Assembly: GCA_002338565.1 (NCBI GenBank)
Contig: DDIN01000008.1
Coordinates: forward strand, 1,183,567-1,247,566
Reading direction: 5' to 3'
DNA length: 64,000 nt
Source: Hyphomonadaceae bacterium UBA1849
Lineage (GTDB): Bacteria; Pseudomonadota; Alphaproteobacteria; Caulobacterales; Hyphomonadaceae
A program made the position numbers and the translations under genes. This document shows positions 43,969 to 51,990 of this stretch, one piece after another (positions within the stretch are counted from its first letter, which is position 1; each line of letters opens with the position of its first letter). The notes below the pieces were generated by a model, which made no database searches, was not told where the DNA came from, and worked only from the letters and a program-made list of their open reading frames with translations.

Positions 43969-44436
43969 TTAGTCGTGTTCGCGAATGGGAAGCTCTGTAG
44001 AGTATTTGTGCTGGCGAAGCGCAATCTGTGACGTCGCCGACGCCACGCTCTTATGAGAGAGGATTTGCTCCATCAGGAGCTTTTCAAAATCGGCCACGCT
44101 CTCGACCCGAACCTTCAACGAATAATCATGCGCGCCGGTCACTGAATAGCATTCCATGATTTCCGGTGTGCGTCTGACAAAATCCAGAAAACTATCGCGG
44201 TCCACGCGGTCATGGCTCTTCATATCAATGGAAACGAACACACAGACCGGAAAGCCGACAGCAACAGGGTCCAAGAGCGCGACGCGTTTCTGGATCGTGC
44301 CCGCTTCTTCCAGATCGGTAATGCGTCGCCAGAGCGTTGTCGCGGATACGCGCGTTGCGTCCAGCATGTCCTGTCGGCTGAGGCTGGCGTCAGATTGAAG
44401 GACTTTCAGGATTTTACGATCAGTTTTATTGAGCAC
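43969..44436 (-). CDS. Lrp/AsnC-family regulator of the phenylalanine operon
   Basis: 155 residues: N-terminal HTH (KTDRKILKVLQSDASLSRQDM, then VSATTLWRRITDLEEAG) and C-terminal RAM/AsnC ligand domain (VFVSIDMKSHD, CYSVTGAHDYSLKVR). It binds amino acids and is divergent from phhA across a 143-nt gap, so it likely controls phenylalanine/tyrosine breakdown. The start is GTG 44436. Confidence 0.9.
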   Translation of the reverse strand: MLNKTDRKILKVLQSDASLSRQDMLDATRVSATTLWRRITDLEEAGTIQKRVALLDPVAVGFPVCVFVSIDMKSHDRVDRDSFLDFVRRTPEIMECYSVTGAHDYSLKVRVESVADFEKLLMEQILSHKSVASATSQIALRQHKYSTELPIREHD

Positions 44437-44449
44437 GGTATTCTCTAAA

Positions 44450-44482
44450 TATGTTCCGAATTATCGAGTAAATAGAAACATA
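44450..44482. promoter_or_regulatory. Inverted repeat in the lrp-phhA gap
   Basis: TATGTT (44450-44455) and AACATA (44477-44482), 21 nt apart, in an AT-rich stretch between the divergent genes, as expected for an Lrp-type operator. Spacing alone does not prove binding. Confidence 0.4.
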
Positions 44483-44579
44483 CGTTTCAAAAATTTACAA
44501 TGAATGGTTGGTTTTGGTCCGCGTGTTTCACCGCTTCCTGTTATTCTGATTCAAAATAAAAAGAATACGGGAGAGGAAT

Positions 44580-45473
44580 ATGGCTTCAGTCCAAGGACTG
44601 ACCAAAAACCGCTATGCTGACGCCCCGCGCAATGCTGACTACACAATTGACCAGCGCTGGGACACCTACACAGCCGCCGAGCACAACCGGTGGGACCGCC
44701 TGTTTAAAATCATGGCGGACCGCGTTGTCGGGCGTGCGTGCAAGCCTGCGTTAGACGCGATTGAGACGCTGCGCCTGTCTGAGGGCGGCATCCCGAATAT
44801 GGAGAAGCTGAGCGACCAGCTGGAGGCAAAAACTGGCTGGCGTGTCGTGCCTGTAGCCGAGCTGGTGCCGGATGAGGTCTTCTTTGATCACCTCGCCAAT
44901 CGCCGCTTTCCGGCCGGTGCGTTTATCCGCCCTGAAGAAGAGTTTGAATACCTTCAGGAGCCGGACATTTTCCATGATATTTTCGGCCATGTGCCAATGC
45001 TGGCAGACCCTGTGTTTGCCGAGTTCATGGAAGCCTATGGCAAGGGCGGGCTGCGTGCGATGCAGCGCGGGCAGTTGCACAATCTGGCTCGTCTGTACTG
45101 GTATACGGTTGAGTTTGGCCTCATCCGCGAGGCAGGTGAGCTGCGTATTTTCGGTGCCGGTATCCTGTCCTCGCCGAAGGAAACCGTTTTCGCACTGGAA
45201 GATGCCTCACCCAACCGGATCGCCTTTGATCTGGAGCGGATCATGTGCACCAAATACATTATCGACGACTTCCAGAAGACCTATTTCGTGATCGACGATT
45301 TTCAGGCGCTTCTGGATGCCTGTTACCGCGATTTTGATCCGATTTACGACGATGTGCGCGGTCGGCCGGCTATCGAACCTCACGAAATCACAGACGCTGA
45401 CCGCCTCATCCATCGCGGCACACAAGACTATTTTCGCGCCAAGGCGGCGCGCCATCCCGAACATACTGAATAA
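44580..45473 (+). CDS. phhA: Phenylalanine 4-monooxygenase
   Basis: Pterin- and iron-dependent hydroxylation of Phe to Tyr. The 297-residue product has the iron ligands H132 and H137 in FHDIFGHVPML and a later Glu (about 177) in WYTVEFGLI. Compact prokaryotic form without a regulatory domain. GGGAGAGG precedes the ATG. It is first in an operon with hppD and ends with phhB, which recycles its pterin. Confidence 0.96.
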   Translation: MASVQGLTKNRYADAPRNADYTIDQRWDTYTAAEHNRWDRLFKIMADRVVGRACKPALDAIETLRLSEGGIPNMEKLSDQLEAKTGWRVVPVAELVPDEVFFDHLANRRFPAGAFIRPEEEFEYLQEPDIFHDIFGHVPMLADPVFAEFMEAYGKGGLRAMQRGQLHNLARLYWYTVEFGLIREAGELRIFGAGILSSPKETVFALEDASPNRIAFDLERIMCTKYIIDDFQKTYFVIDDFQALLDACYRDFDPIYDDVRGRPAIEPHEITDADRLIHRGTQDYFRAKAARHPEHTE

Positions 45474-45490
45474 GACGAGAGGAAACTTTC

Positions 45491-46597
45491 ATGCCTGACC
45501 TGTTTGAGAATCCCGCTGGCCTTGATGGCTTTGAATTCATCGAATTTACCGCGCCGGAAAAAGGTATTCTGGAGCCGATCTTCGAGACGATGGGCTTCAC
45601 CCGTGTCGCAACCCACCGCACCAAAGACGTCGAACTGTGGCGTCAGGGCCAGATCAATCTAATCACCAATTACGAGCCGCGCTCTCCGGCCTGGTTCTTT
45701 GGTCGCGAGCATGGCCCGTCTGCATGTGGCATGGCGTTTCGTGTGAAGGATGCGCGTAAAGCTTATGAGGGCCTGATTGAACGCGGCGCAGAGCCTGTGC
45801 GAATGGATGTCGGCCCCATGGAGCTGTCTATCCCGGGCATTCGCGGGATTGGCAATTCGATCATCTATCTCGTCGACCGATATGATAGCGGTAAGGGCGA
45901 GCTTTCTATCTACGACATTGATTTTGAGTATCTTCCGGGCGTGAACCGTCATCCGGCGGGCGCGGGCTTTAATGAGATCGATCACCTGACGCACAATGTC
46001 TATGGCGGCCGCATGACGTACTGGGCGGACTATTATGAGAAGCTCTTCAACTTCCGCGAAATCCGTTATTTCGACATTAAGGGCGAGTATACTGGACTCA
46101 CATCCAAGGCGCTGACCGCGCCGGATGGCCGTATCCGCATTCCGCTGAATGAAGAAGGCAAGGGTGGCGGCGGCCAGATCGAAGAATTCCTTCGTGAATT
46201 CAATGGTGAAGGTATTCAGCACATTGCGCTCATCTGTGATGATCTTATCGCGTGCTGGGACCGCTTGAAAGCGAATGGCGTGCCGTTCATGACAGCGCCG
46301 CCGGACACATATTACGAAATGCTCAGTGAGCGCCTGCCTGCGCACGGTCGTGATGAGGCTGAACTGAAAACTCGTGGTATTCTGCTTGACGGCACGACAG
46401 AAGGCGGTCAGCCGCGTCTTCTTCTGCAGATCTTTGCAGAGCCGCAGGTTGGCCCGGTCTTCTTTGAGTTCATCCAGCGCGTTGGTGACTATAAAGACGG
46501 CTTCGGCGAAGGAAATTTTAAAGCTCTGTTCGAGAGCATTGAGCGTGATCAGGTCGCGCGCGGCGTGATCGGGGATAAGACAGAGGAGCCTGCATAA
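45491..46597 (+). CDS. hppD: 4-hydroxyphenylpyruvate dioxygenase
   Basis: Converts 4-hydroxyphenylpyruvate to homogentisate. The 368-residue two-domain VOC fold has the iron ligand regions NEIDHLTHNV, GIQHIALICDD and the Glu in VFFEFIQR near the C-terminus. It follows phhA by 17 nt and its stop overlaps the next gene's start by one nucleotide. No tyrosine aminotransferase is nearby, so the keto acid is probably made elsewhere. Confidence 0.96.
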   Translation: MPDLFENPAGLDGFEFIEFTAPEKGILEPIFETMGFTRVATHRTKDVELWRQGQINLITNYEPRSPAWFFGREHGPSACGMAFRVKDARKAYEGLIERGAEPVRMDVGPMELSIPGIRGIGNSIIYLVDRYDSGKGELSIYDIDFEYLPGVNRHPAGAGFNEIDHLTHNVYGGRMTYWADYYEKLFNFREIRYFDIKGEYTGLTSKALTAPDGRIRIPLNEEGKGGGGQIEEFLREFNGEGIQHIALICDDLIACWDRLKANGVPFMTAPPDTYYEMLSERLPAHGRDEAELKTRGILLDGTTEGGQPRLLLQIFAEPQVGPVFFEFIQRVGDYKDGFGEGNFKALFESIERDQVARGVIGDKTEEPA

Positions 46598-47148
46598 TGG
46601 CTGCTCCAAAGCTTGGCGGCGTGCACCACGTCGCCTATCGCTGCAAGGATGCCAAAGAGACGGTAGAGTTCTACCGCGAGGCTCTTGGCATGGATTTCCA
46701 GCTCGCCATTGCTGAAGACCATGTGCCATCAACCGGCGCTTACGATCCATACATGCACATCTTTCTGGATGCGGGGAATGGCAACGTTCTGGCCTTCTTC
46801 GAACTGCCTGAACAGCCGGAAATGGGGCGCGACCAAAACACCCCTGAATGGGTCCAGCACATCGCTTTCAATGTCGCGACCATGGACGAATTGCTGGCCG
46901 CAAAAGAGCACCTTGAGGGCATGGGATTAAAAATTTTGGGCCCTACCCATCACGGTATCTTTAAATCGATCTATTTCTTTGATCCTAACGGGCATCGTCT
47001 TGAGCTCGCCTGCGATATCGGCACCGATGAGCAGTATAGGGAGTTAAAGCGCGTCGCCCCGGACATGGTTGACGAATGGTCAGCAACAAAAAAAGCACCT
47101 CGCCACGCAGCGTGGTTGCATGAGCTCGGGAAGGAAGCAAAACCATAA
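46597..47148 (+). CDS. VOC-superfamily metalloprotein in the tyrosine operon
   Basis: The 183-residue protein has two betaalphabetabetabeta units. Likely metal ligands are His in GVHHVAYRC (about 9-17), His in WVQHIAFNVA and Glu in GHRLELAC. It is coupled between hppD and maiA, exactly where homogentisate dioxygenase would act. Homogentisate dioxygenase itself (a cupin-type protein of about 440 residues) was not seen in this window. A role as dioxygenase, isomerase or binding protein cannot be told apart from sequence. Confidence 0.8.
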   Translation: MAAPKLGGVHHVAYRCKDAKETVEFYREALGMDFQLAIAEDHVPSTGAYDPYMHIFLDAGNGNVLAFFELPEQPEMGRDQNTPEWVQHIAFNVATMDELLAAKEHLEGMGLKILGPTHHGIFKSIYFFDPNGHRLELACDIGTDEQYRELKRVAPDMVDEWSATKKAPRHAAWLHELGKEAKP

Positions 47149-47807
47149 TGAGGCTACATGGCTATTACCGATCCTCTACCAGTTATCGCGTGCGCATCGC
47201 ACTCAATCTTAAAGGGTTGAATTACGATATTCAGCCGGTCGATATAGCCAGAGGCGAACAGAAATCGGATGATTTCAGGCGCCTGAATCCTCATGCTGGT
47301 GTTCCGGCACTGGTTACAGATGATGAAACGGTACTCGCCCAGTCGCTGGCTATTCTCGACTGGTTGGAAGAGCAAAATCCAGAACCATCATTCTGGCCCG
47401 AAAACGCACGAGAGCGCCAGATTTGCCGCGAACTCACCTATGCTATTGCAACGGAAATCCATGCGCCGTGCAATCTGCCGGTTCTGACTTACCTCGAAAC
47501 GGAGTTCGGCGCGGATCAGGAAGCCAAAGAGGCCTGGAACCAGCGCTGGATGCACAAAACGCTGTGCGGGCTGGAAAGGCGCCTGTCGCGTGAAATGACC
47601 GGAGATGCGGCTTTGCCATTCGGTCGTCCGACAGCGTTTGAAGTGCTTCTCATTCCGCAACTTTATAATGCCCGCCGCTGGAAGGTGGATCTGGCACCGT
47701 TTCAGGCACTTCGGGCGATTGATGATCATTGTCAGACGCTGGACGCTTTCAAGCGCGCCCATCCGGACGAACAGCCTGACTCACCCGATAAAGGTCCTGC
47801 TACGTGA
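47148..47807 (+). CDS. maiA: Maleylacetoacetate isomerase
   Basis: Glutathione-dependent isomerisation of maleylacetoacetate to fumarylacetoacetate. The 219-residue zeta-class GST has the family N-terminus YYRSSTSYRVRIALNLKGL with the catalytic Ser-Ser-x-Ser. It is coupled to the VOC gene (TAATG junction). Confidence 0.95.
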   Translation: MRLHGYYRSSTSYRVRIALNLKGLNYDIQPVDIARGEQKSDDFRRLNPHAGVPALVTDDETVLAQSLAILDWLEEQNPEPSFWPENARERQICRELTYAIATEIHAPCNLPVLTYLETEFGADQEAKEAWNQRWMHKTLCGLERRLSREMTGDAALPFGRPTAFEVLLIPQLYNARRWKVDLAPFQALRAIDDHCQTLDAFKRAHPDEQPDSPDKGPAT

Positions 47808-47860
47808 AGTCGCCAGCGCATGGAGGTAAGATGACAATGAAGTGTGTTGAGGCCTCTTGA

Positions 47861-48514
47861 ATGCAATTACCTTCCGACCCGCTCTACCAGCAATGTTGCG
47901 CCATTCTTAGGGGTGAGCAGGATATCACTGCTTCTGAGGAGCAGTTTTGCGACTGGCTAGGCATGGAATTTGGCATTGCGACGCCGATTAGCGCGGTTTC
48001 AGACCCGACTCCGGATGGGCGGGACCGGCTCCACGTCGTTCTGCGAACTCGGGCGGATGCTGAGGGCTTTTATACGGAAACAGCAGAGTTCTACGGGCGC
48101 GATGAAGAGAAGCAGGATGCCGTTCTTCGAAAAGCCCGGGAGTGCGGCCTGCTCAAAAGTACTGACGGCTGGTTTGTGGCATGGTCGGCATTTGATCCGA
48201 TCGCAATCCATGATGCACTCACGCGCGTGCCTGACCGGAAACGCAAGCAGGTTTTGAAGGCGTTTTCCTCTGCGGGGCTCTCGGTTATCAAGTCGCAATT
48301 TGCAGGCACGATCATGATGTTCCAGACAGAGGCGCAAAGACTGGCTGCTGAGAAAAATGGCGTTCAGGCGCAGATTGCGGAGCGCTGGCGAGAAGAGGTT
48401 CTTCCCTTTGACGAATTCGGGGTGCTTGCAACGAACGAACTCGAAATCCTTTTTGATTCAAAAGAAGTTTTTCGCCGTGAGTATGGCGGCAGTTGGTTCC
48501 GATACACGAGGTAA
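47861..48514 (+). CDS. Hypothetical protein in the tyrosine-degradation operon
   Basis: No family recognised. The 217-residue product is soluble, with a mixed helical/sheet composition and WLGMEFGIATP near the N-terminus; it ends GGSWFRYTR. It lies between maiA and fahA in the same direction and 3 nt before fahA, so it is probably co-transcribed. A role tied to the pathway is inference only. Confidence 0.65.
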   Translation: MQLPSDPLYQQCCAILRGEQDITASEEQFCDWLGMEFGIATPISAVSDPTPDGRDRLHVVLRTRADAEGFYTETAEFYGRDEEKQDAVLRKARECGLLKSTDGWFVAWSAFDPIAIHDALTRVPDRKRKQVLKAFSSAGLSVIKSQFAGTIMMFQTEAQRLAAEKNGVQAQIAERWREEVLPFDEFGVLATNELEILFDSKEVFRREYGGSWFRYTR

Positions 48515-48517
48515 AAT

Positions 48518-49528
48518 ATGAAACTTGCTACACTCAAAGACGGTAGCCGCGATGGCCGTCTGGTCATCGTCTCGAAAGACCTCACCCGCGCAACGGATGC
48601 TGCGCGAATTGCGCCAACGCTGCAGGCGGCTCTGGATGACTGGGAACATGTCGCGCCGCGTCTTATGCGACAGGCAGAAGGCGTTGAACTTGGCTCTGTG
48701 CCGACGTTCCGTTTTCACGAGCATGATTGTGAAAGCCCGCTGCCTCGCGCCTATCAATGGGCGGATGGTTCTGCGTACATCAATCATGTCGAGCTGGTGA
48801 GAAAAGCACGCGGCGCTGAGGTACCGGAAAGTTTTTACGATGATCCGCTCATGTATCAGGGCGGTTCGGATGCCTTCCTCGGCCCGCGCGATGACATCCC
48901 GCTTGGTGATGAGGCCTGGGGCTGCGACATGGAAGGTGAAATCGCAGTGATCACGGATGATGTGCCGATGGGCGTCAGTGAGGCTGACGCCGCTGATCAT
49001 ATCAAGCTGATCATGCTCTGTAATGATGTGTCGCTGCGGGGGCTCATTCCGCCGGAGCTCGCGAAAGGTTTTGGCTTTTTCCAGTCCAAACCGCCAGGTT
49101 CATTCTCGCCGGTGGCGATTACACCTGATGAGCTGGGTGATAAATGGAAGAACGCGCTCGTCCACCTGCCGTTTCATGTCGACTATAATGGCAAGCCGTT
49201 CGGTCGCGCGAATGCGGGTGTCGATGCGACTTTCTCAATGGCGCGCCTGGTTTCCCATGCTGCCAAAACCCGTCCATTGACGGCGGGCACGGTTATTGGG
49301 TCTGGCACAGTGTCCAACAAGGACGCCGATGGCGGCGCTGGCCGACCGGTAGCTGAGGGCGGTCTCGGCTATTCCTGCATCGCCGAAATTCGGATGATCG
49401 AAACAATTGCGAACGGAAAGCCATCCACTGCGTTCATGAAAGCAGGAGATGTCGTCCGCATGGAAATGCTGGACGAGAAAGGGCATTCAATCTTCGGTGC
49501 CATTGAACAGACCGTAGTGGAGGTATGA
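48518..49528 (+). CDS. fahA: Fumarylacetoacetate hydrolase
   Basis: Cleaves fumarylacetoacetate to fumarate and acetoacetate. The 336-residue product has the FAH metal-site pattern WGCDMEGEIAVITDDVP (Asp/Glu ligands, about 130-146), FGFFQSKPPGSFSPVAIT and GTVSNKDADGG. This is the shorter bacterial FAH group. The stop overlaps the phhB start. Confidence 0.93.
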   Translation: MKLATLKDGSRDGRLVIVSKDLTRATDAARIAPTLQAALDDWEHVAPRLMRQAEGVELGSVPTFRFHEHDCESPLPRAYQWADGSAYINHVELVRKARGAEVPESFYDDPLMYQGGSDAFLGPRDDIPLGDEAWGCDMEGEIAVITDDVPMGVSEADAADHIKLIMLCNDVSLRGLIPPELAKGFGFFQSKPPGSFSPVAITPDELGDKWKNALVHLPFHVDYNGKPFGRANAGVDATFSMARLVSHAAKTRPLTAGTVIGSGTVSNKDADGGAGRPVAEGGLGYSCIAEIRMIETIANGKPSTAFMKAGDVVRMEMLDEKGHSIFGAIEQTVVEV

Positions 49529-49815
49529 TGCAAACGCTGACCGAGACCGAAATCAAGACACTGTGCGCGCTGAAACCCGGCTGGGCGCTGTCAGAGGACG
49601 GCAAGTCCGTATCGGCCAAAGTCGAGTTTGATGACTTTGTAGAGGCCTTCGGCTTCATGACGCGCGTTGCCTTTTTTGCGCATGAGCAGGACCACCATCC
49701 TGAATGGTCCAACGTCTATAATCGCGTTGAAATCCTGCTCTCAACGCATGACGCCGACGGACTGACCGAGCGTGATATGAAGCTTGCAAAGTCGATCGAA
49801 AACCTGCTGAAATAG
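49528..49815 (+). CDS. phhB: Pterin-4a-carbinolamine dehydratase
   Basis: Regenerates the pterin cofactor of PhhA. The 95-residue product has the family pattern VEFDDFVEAFGFMTRVAFFAHEQDHHPEW with the catalytic His pair. Two ATGs (49525 and 49528) are possible; 49528 is chosen for its better distance from GGAGG. It converges on the AsnC gene. Confidence 0.93.
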   Translation: MQTLTETEIKTLCALKPGWALSEDGKSVSAKVEFDDFVEAFGFMTRVAFFAHEQDHHPEWSNVYNRVEILLSTHDADGLTERDMKLAKSIENLLK

Positions 49816-49821
49816 TCCGTA

Positions 49822-50271
49822 TCAGGTTTGCGCCGTCACCGCGCGCAGAGCAAAGTGTGAACTGATCCGCGATACGCCTGGCAGAGATGTCAGGACGTCG
49901 CGGTGAAGGCGCTCATAGGCAGCCGTATCGCTCACCTGAACCAGCATGAGATAATCATAGCTGCCGGACATGAGATAGCATTCGGCAATTTCCGGAACGG
50001 ATTGCACGGTCAGCTCGAACGTCTGGATGGTTTTGTTATCCTGTTTGTCCAGCGTTACCTGAACGAAGATGTTCTGGTTACGCCCTACAGCGTCCGGATT
50101 AAGGATAACGGTATAGCCCGTGATCACGCCTTCGCTCTCAAGCCGCTTGAAGCGTTTATGGCAGGCTGACGGAGACAAATTGATACGCTGGGCGAGCTCC
50201 GCGTTGGTCAGGCGTCCGTCTTCCTTCAGACACGCGATAAGCGCGTGGTCGTATTTATCCAGTTCGGTAAT
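49822..50271 (-). CDS. Lrp/AsnC-family regulator with an ATT start codon
   Basis: The HTH region is LDKYDHALIACLKEDGR, LTNAELAQRINLSPSACHKRFKRLESEG, which begins the way AsnC proteins do (M-x-LDxxDxxIL). In frame upstream of it there is no ATG, GTG or TTG before a stop. The ATT at 50271 (giving ITELDKYDH) has GGAGAA 6 nt upstream. The first TTG (50178) would remove half the HTH. RAM domain follows to residue 149. It is divergent from ald, so it likely controls alanine use. Confidence 0.85.
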   Translation of the reverse strand: MTELDKYDHALIACLKEDGRLTNAELAQRINLSPSACHKRFKRLESEGVITGYTVILNPDAVGRNQNIFVQVTLDKQDNKTIQTFELTVQSVPEIAECYLMSGSYDYLMLVQVSDTAAYERLHRDVLTSLPGVSRISSHFALRAVTAQT

Positions 50272-50285
50272 GGAATATTCTCCAA

Positions 50286-50363
50286 ATTTCTCTTACGGAG
50301 AAATATTATACGTCAAATTTCTTAATCTGTAACATAATTCGAAGGCTATTTCCTGAATTATGT
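50286..50363. promoter_or_regulatory. Two inverted repeats in the asnC-ald gap
   Basis: ATTTCTC-N5-GAGAAAT (50286-50304) sits just before the ribosome site of the AsnC gene. ACATAATTC-N14-GAATTATGT (50332-50340 and 50355-50363) lies towards ald. Paired sites for a divergent amino-acid regulator are expected. Function is inferred. Confidence 0.5.
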
Positions 50364-50399
50364 GGTAGATTGTCCTCATGTTCAGCATGGAGTGCAGAC

Positions 50400-51491
50400 A
50401 TGAAGGTTGGTTCGCCAAAGGAAATCAAAAATCAGGAATATCGCGTAGGCCTTACACCGGCAGGCGTGAAGGAACTGGTTGATAATGGCCACGATGTCAT
50501 CATCGAAACTATGGCAGGTGATGCCATCGGTTTCAGCGATGAAGCTTACGTCACAGCAGGCGCGTCTATCGCTGCCACTGCCGACGACGTTTTCCAGTTT
50601 GCAGATCTGATCGTGAAGGTGAAAGAGCCTCAGCCGGTCGAGATTGAAAAGCTCCAGCCAAAGCACACCCTGTTCACCTATCTTCACCTGGCTCCGGACC
50701 CAGTTCAGTCCCGCGGCCTGATGAAAAGCGGCGCAACCTGCATCGCGTATGAGACTGTAACCGACCGTCAGGGCAAGCTGCCGCTTCTCGTGCCAATGAG
50801 CGAAGTTGCTGGCCGTCTTGGCACGCAGGTCGGCGCACAGCTTCTGCAGATCAATAATGGCGGTCCGGGCATTCTGCTTGGCGGCGTTACTGGTACATCT
50901 ACAGCGAAGGTCACTGTTATTGGCGGCGGTATCGCCGGTACGAACGCGGCTATGATGGCGATTGGCCTTGGCGCTGATGTGACGGTTCTGGACCGCTCTA
51001 CCGAGCGCCTTCGCGAGCTGCACGCTATTCTTGATGGCCGTGCGAAACTTCGTTTCTCAACATCCAGCTCTGTCTCTGAAGCGGTTCGCGACTCTGATCT
51101 GGTAATCGGCTCCGTTCTTATTCCGGGTGCGTCTGCGCCGAAGATCGTGTCCGCTGAAGACATCAAGGCGATGCGTGCTGGCAGCGTTGTGGTCGATATC
51201 GCGATTGATCAGGGCGGCTGTTTTGAGACGAGTAAGCCAACCTCTCACAAAGAGCCGACTTACATTGTCGACGGCGTGACGCATTACTGCGTGACCAACA
51301 TGCCGGCGCTGGCGGCGCGCACGGCAACCGAAGCGCTGAGCAATGTCACCCTGCCATTCGCGCTGCAGCTTGCGAATAAAGGCACAGACAAAGCGCTCGC
51401 TGATAACCCGTTTCTTGCTGAAGGCCTGAATGTGAAGGCCGGAAAGATTACCCACCCCGAAGTGATCCGCTCATTGAATTTCTCTGAGTAG
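50400..51491 (+). CDS. ald: Alanine dehydrogenase
   Basis: NAD-linked reversible deamination of L-alanine to pyruvate. The 363-residue product is full length, with MKVGSPKEIKNQEYRVGLTP at the start, the HLAPDPVQ region and the NAD motif VIGGGIAGTNAAMMAIGLGADV. ATG 50400 follows GGAG by 7 nt. It is divergent from the AsnC-type regulator and ends at a terminator. Confidence 0.95.
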   Translation: MKVGSPKEIKNQEYRVGLTPAGVKELVDNGHDVIIETMAGDAIGFSDEAYVTAGASIAATADDVFQFADLIVKVKEPQPVEIEKLQPKHTLFTYLHLAPDPVQSRGLMKSGATCIAYETVTDRQGKLPLLVPMSEVAGRLGTQVGAQLLQINNGGPGILLGGVTGTSTAKVTVIGGGIAGTNAAMMAIGLGADVTVLDRSTERLRELHAILDGRAKLRFSTSSSVSEAVRDSDLVIGSVLIPGASAPKIVSAEDIKAMRAGSVVVDIAIDQGGCFETSKPTSHKEPTYIVDGVTHYCVTNMPALAARTATEALSNVTLPFALQLANKGTDKALADNPFLAEGLNVKAGKITHPEVIRSLNFSE

Positions 51492-51508
51492 GTCCAACCT
51501 CCCCCCAG

Positions 51509-51543
51509 AAAGAGCAGGCTCCCCCAAGGCCTGCTCTTTTTTT
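51509..51543 (+). terminator. Rho-independent terminator
   Basis: An 11-bp stem AAAGAGCAGGC/GCCTGCTCTTT with a 9-nt loop and a run of seven T after it; ends ald. Confidence 0.92.
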
Positions 51544-51938
51544 GTTGTGCGCAAAGAGAGCCGTTCTGTTCAGTCCGGGAACGAAGATGAACGGATTATG
51601 TTAGATGAATAAAAATTCGAGAAATCTGAACGCACAAACGACTCAATAAAACGATCATTATTTCAGCGTACTAAATGAGATTAGGGGCGACTTGGAGCAG
51701 GATTTCTCCCTACTTGAACCGAATATGAATGAACGTGTCAGTTTTCGTTGTGAAAGCCTCAGCTAGACCGGACAGGCGTTCCGCACACGAGGGTGGGAAG
51801 AACGCAAGCTCGCAAGAGCAAGGGGACCCGGGAAGGTTGTGAGCGCGGGGACACAGAGGCTGATTTCGCCCGAGATCACTCTGAGCGTTCACGCCTTCTT
51901 GTCCGCAGACTGCTGTATCCACAAATTCAGAGCATAAA
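51544..51938. other. Intergenic stretch without a supported gene
   Basis: About 395 nt between the ald terminator and the PQQ-gene terminator. The left part is AT-rich. The right part (51760-51900) is richer in G and reads open on the plus strand, but with poor codon use and no ribosome site. It could be a dispersed repeat or gene remnant; I recognise nothing. Confidence 0.5.
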
Positions 51939-51969
51939 AAAGCGGAGCAACTTATCGCTGCTCCGCTTT
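51939..51969. terminator. Bidirectional terminator
   Basis: An 11-bp stem AAAGCGGAGCA/TGCTCCGCTTT with an ACTTATCGC loop and A/T tails on both sides; ends the first PQQ dehydrogenase gene on the minus strand. Confidence 0.9.
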
Positions 51970-51990
51970 GTTTCATGTTGTCTGGCTGGA

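Noticed and set aside
49822..50271. AsnC gene as a truncated pseudogene
   Set aside because: The full HTH is intact in frame with a good ribosome site before ATT, so a rare start is simpler than loss.
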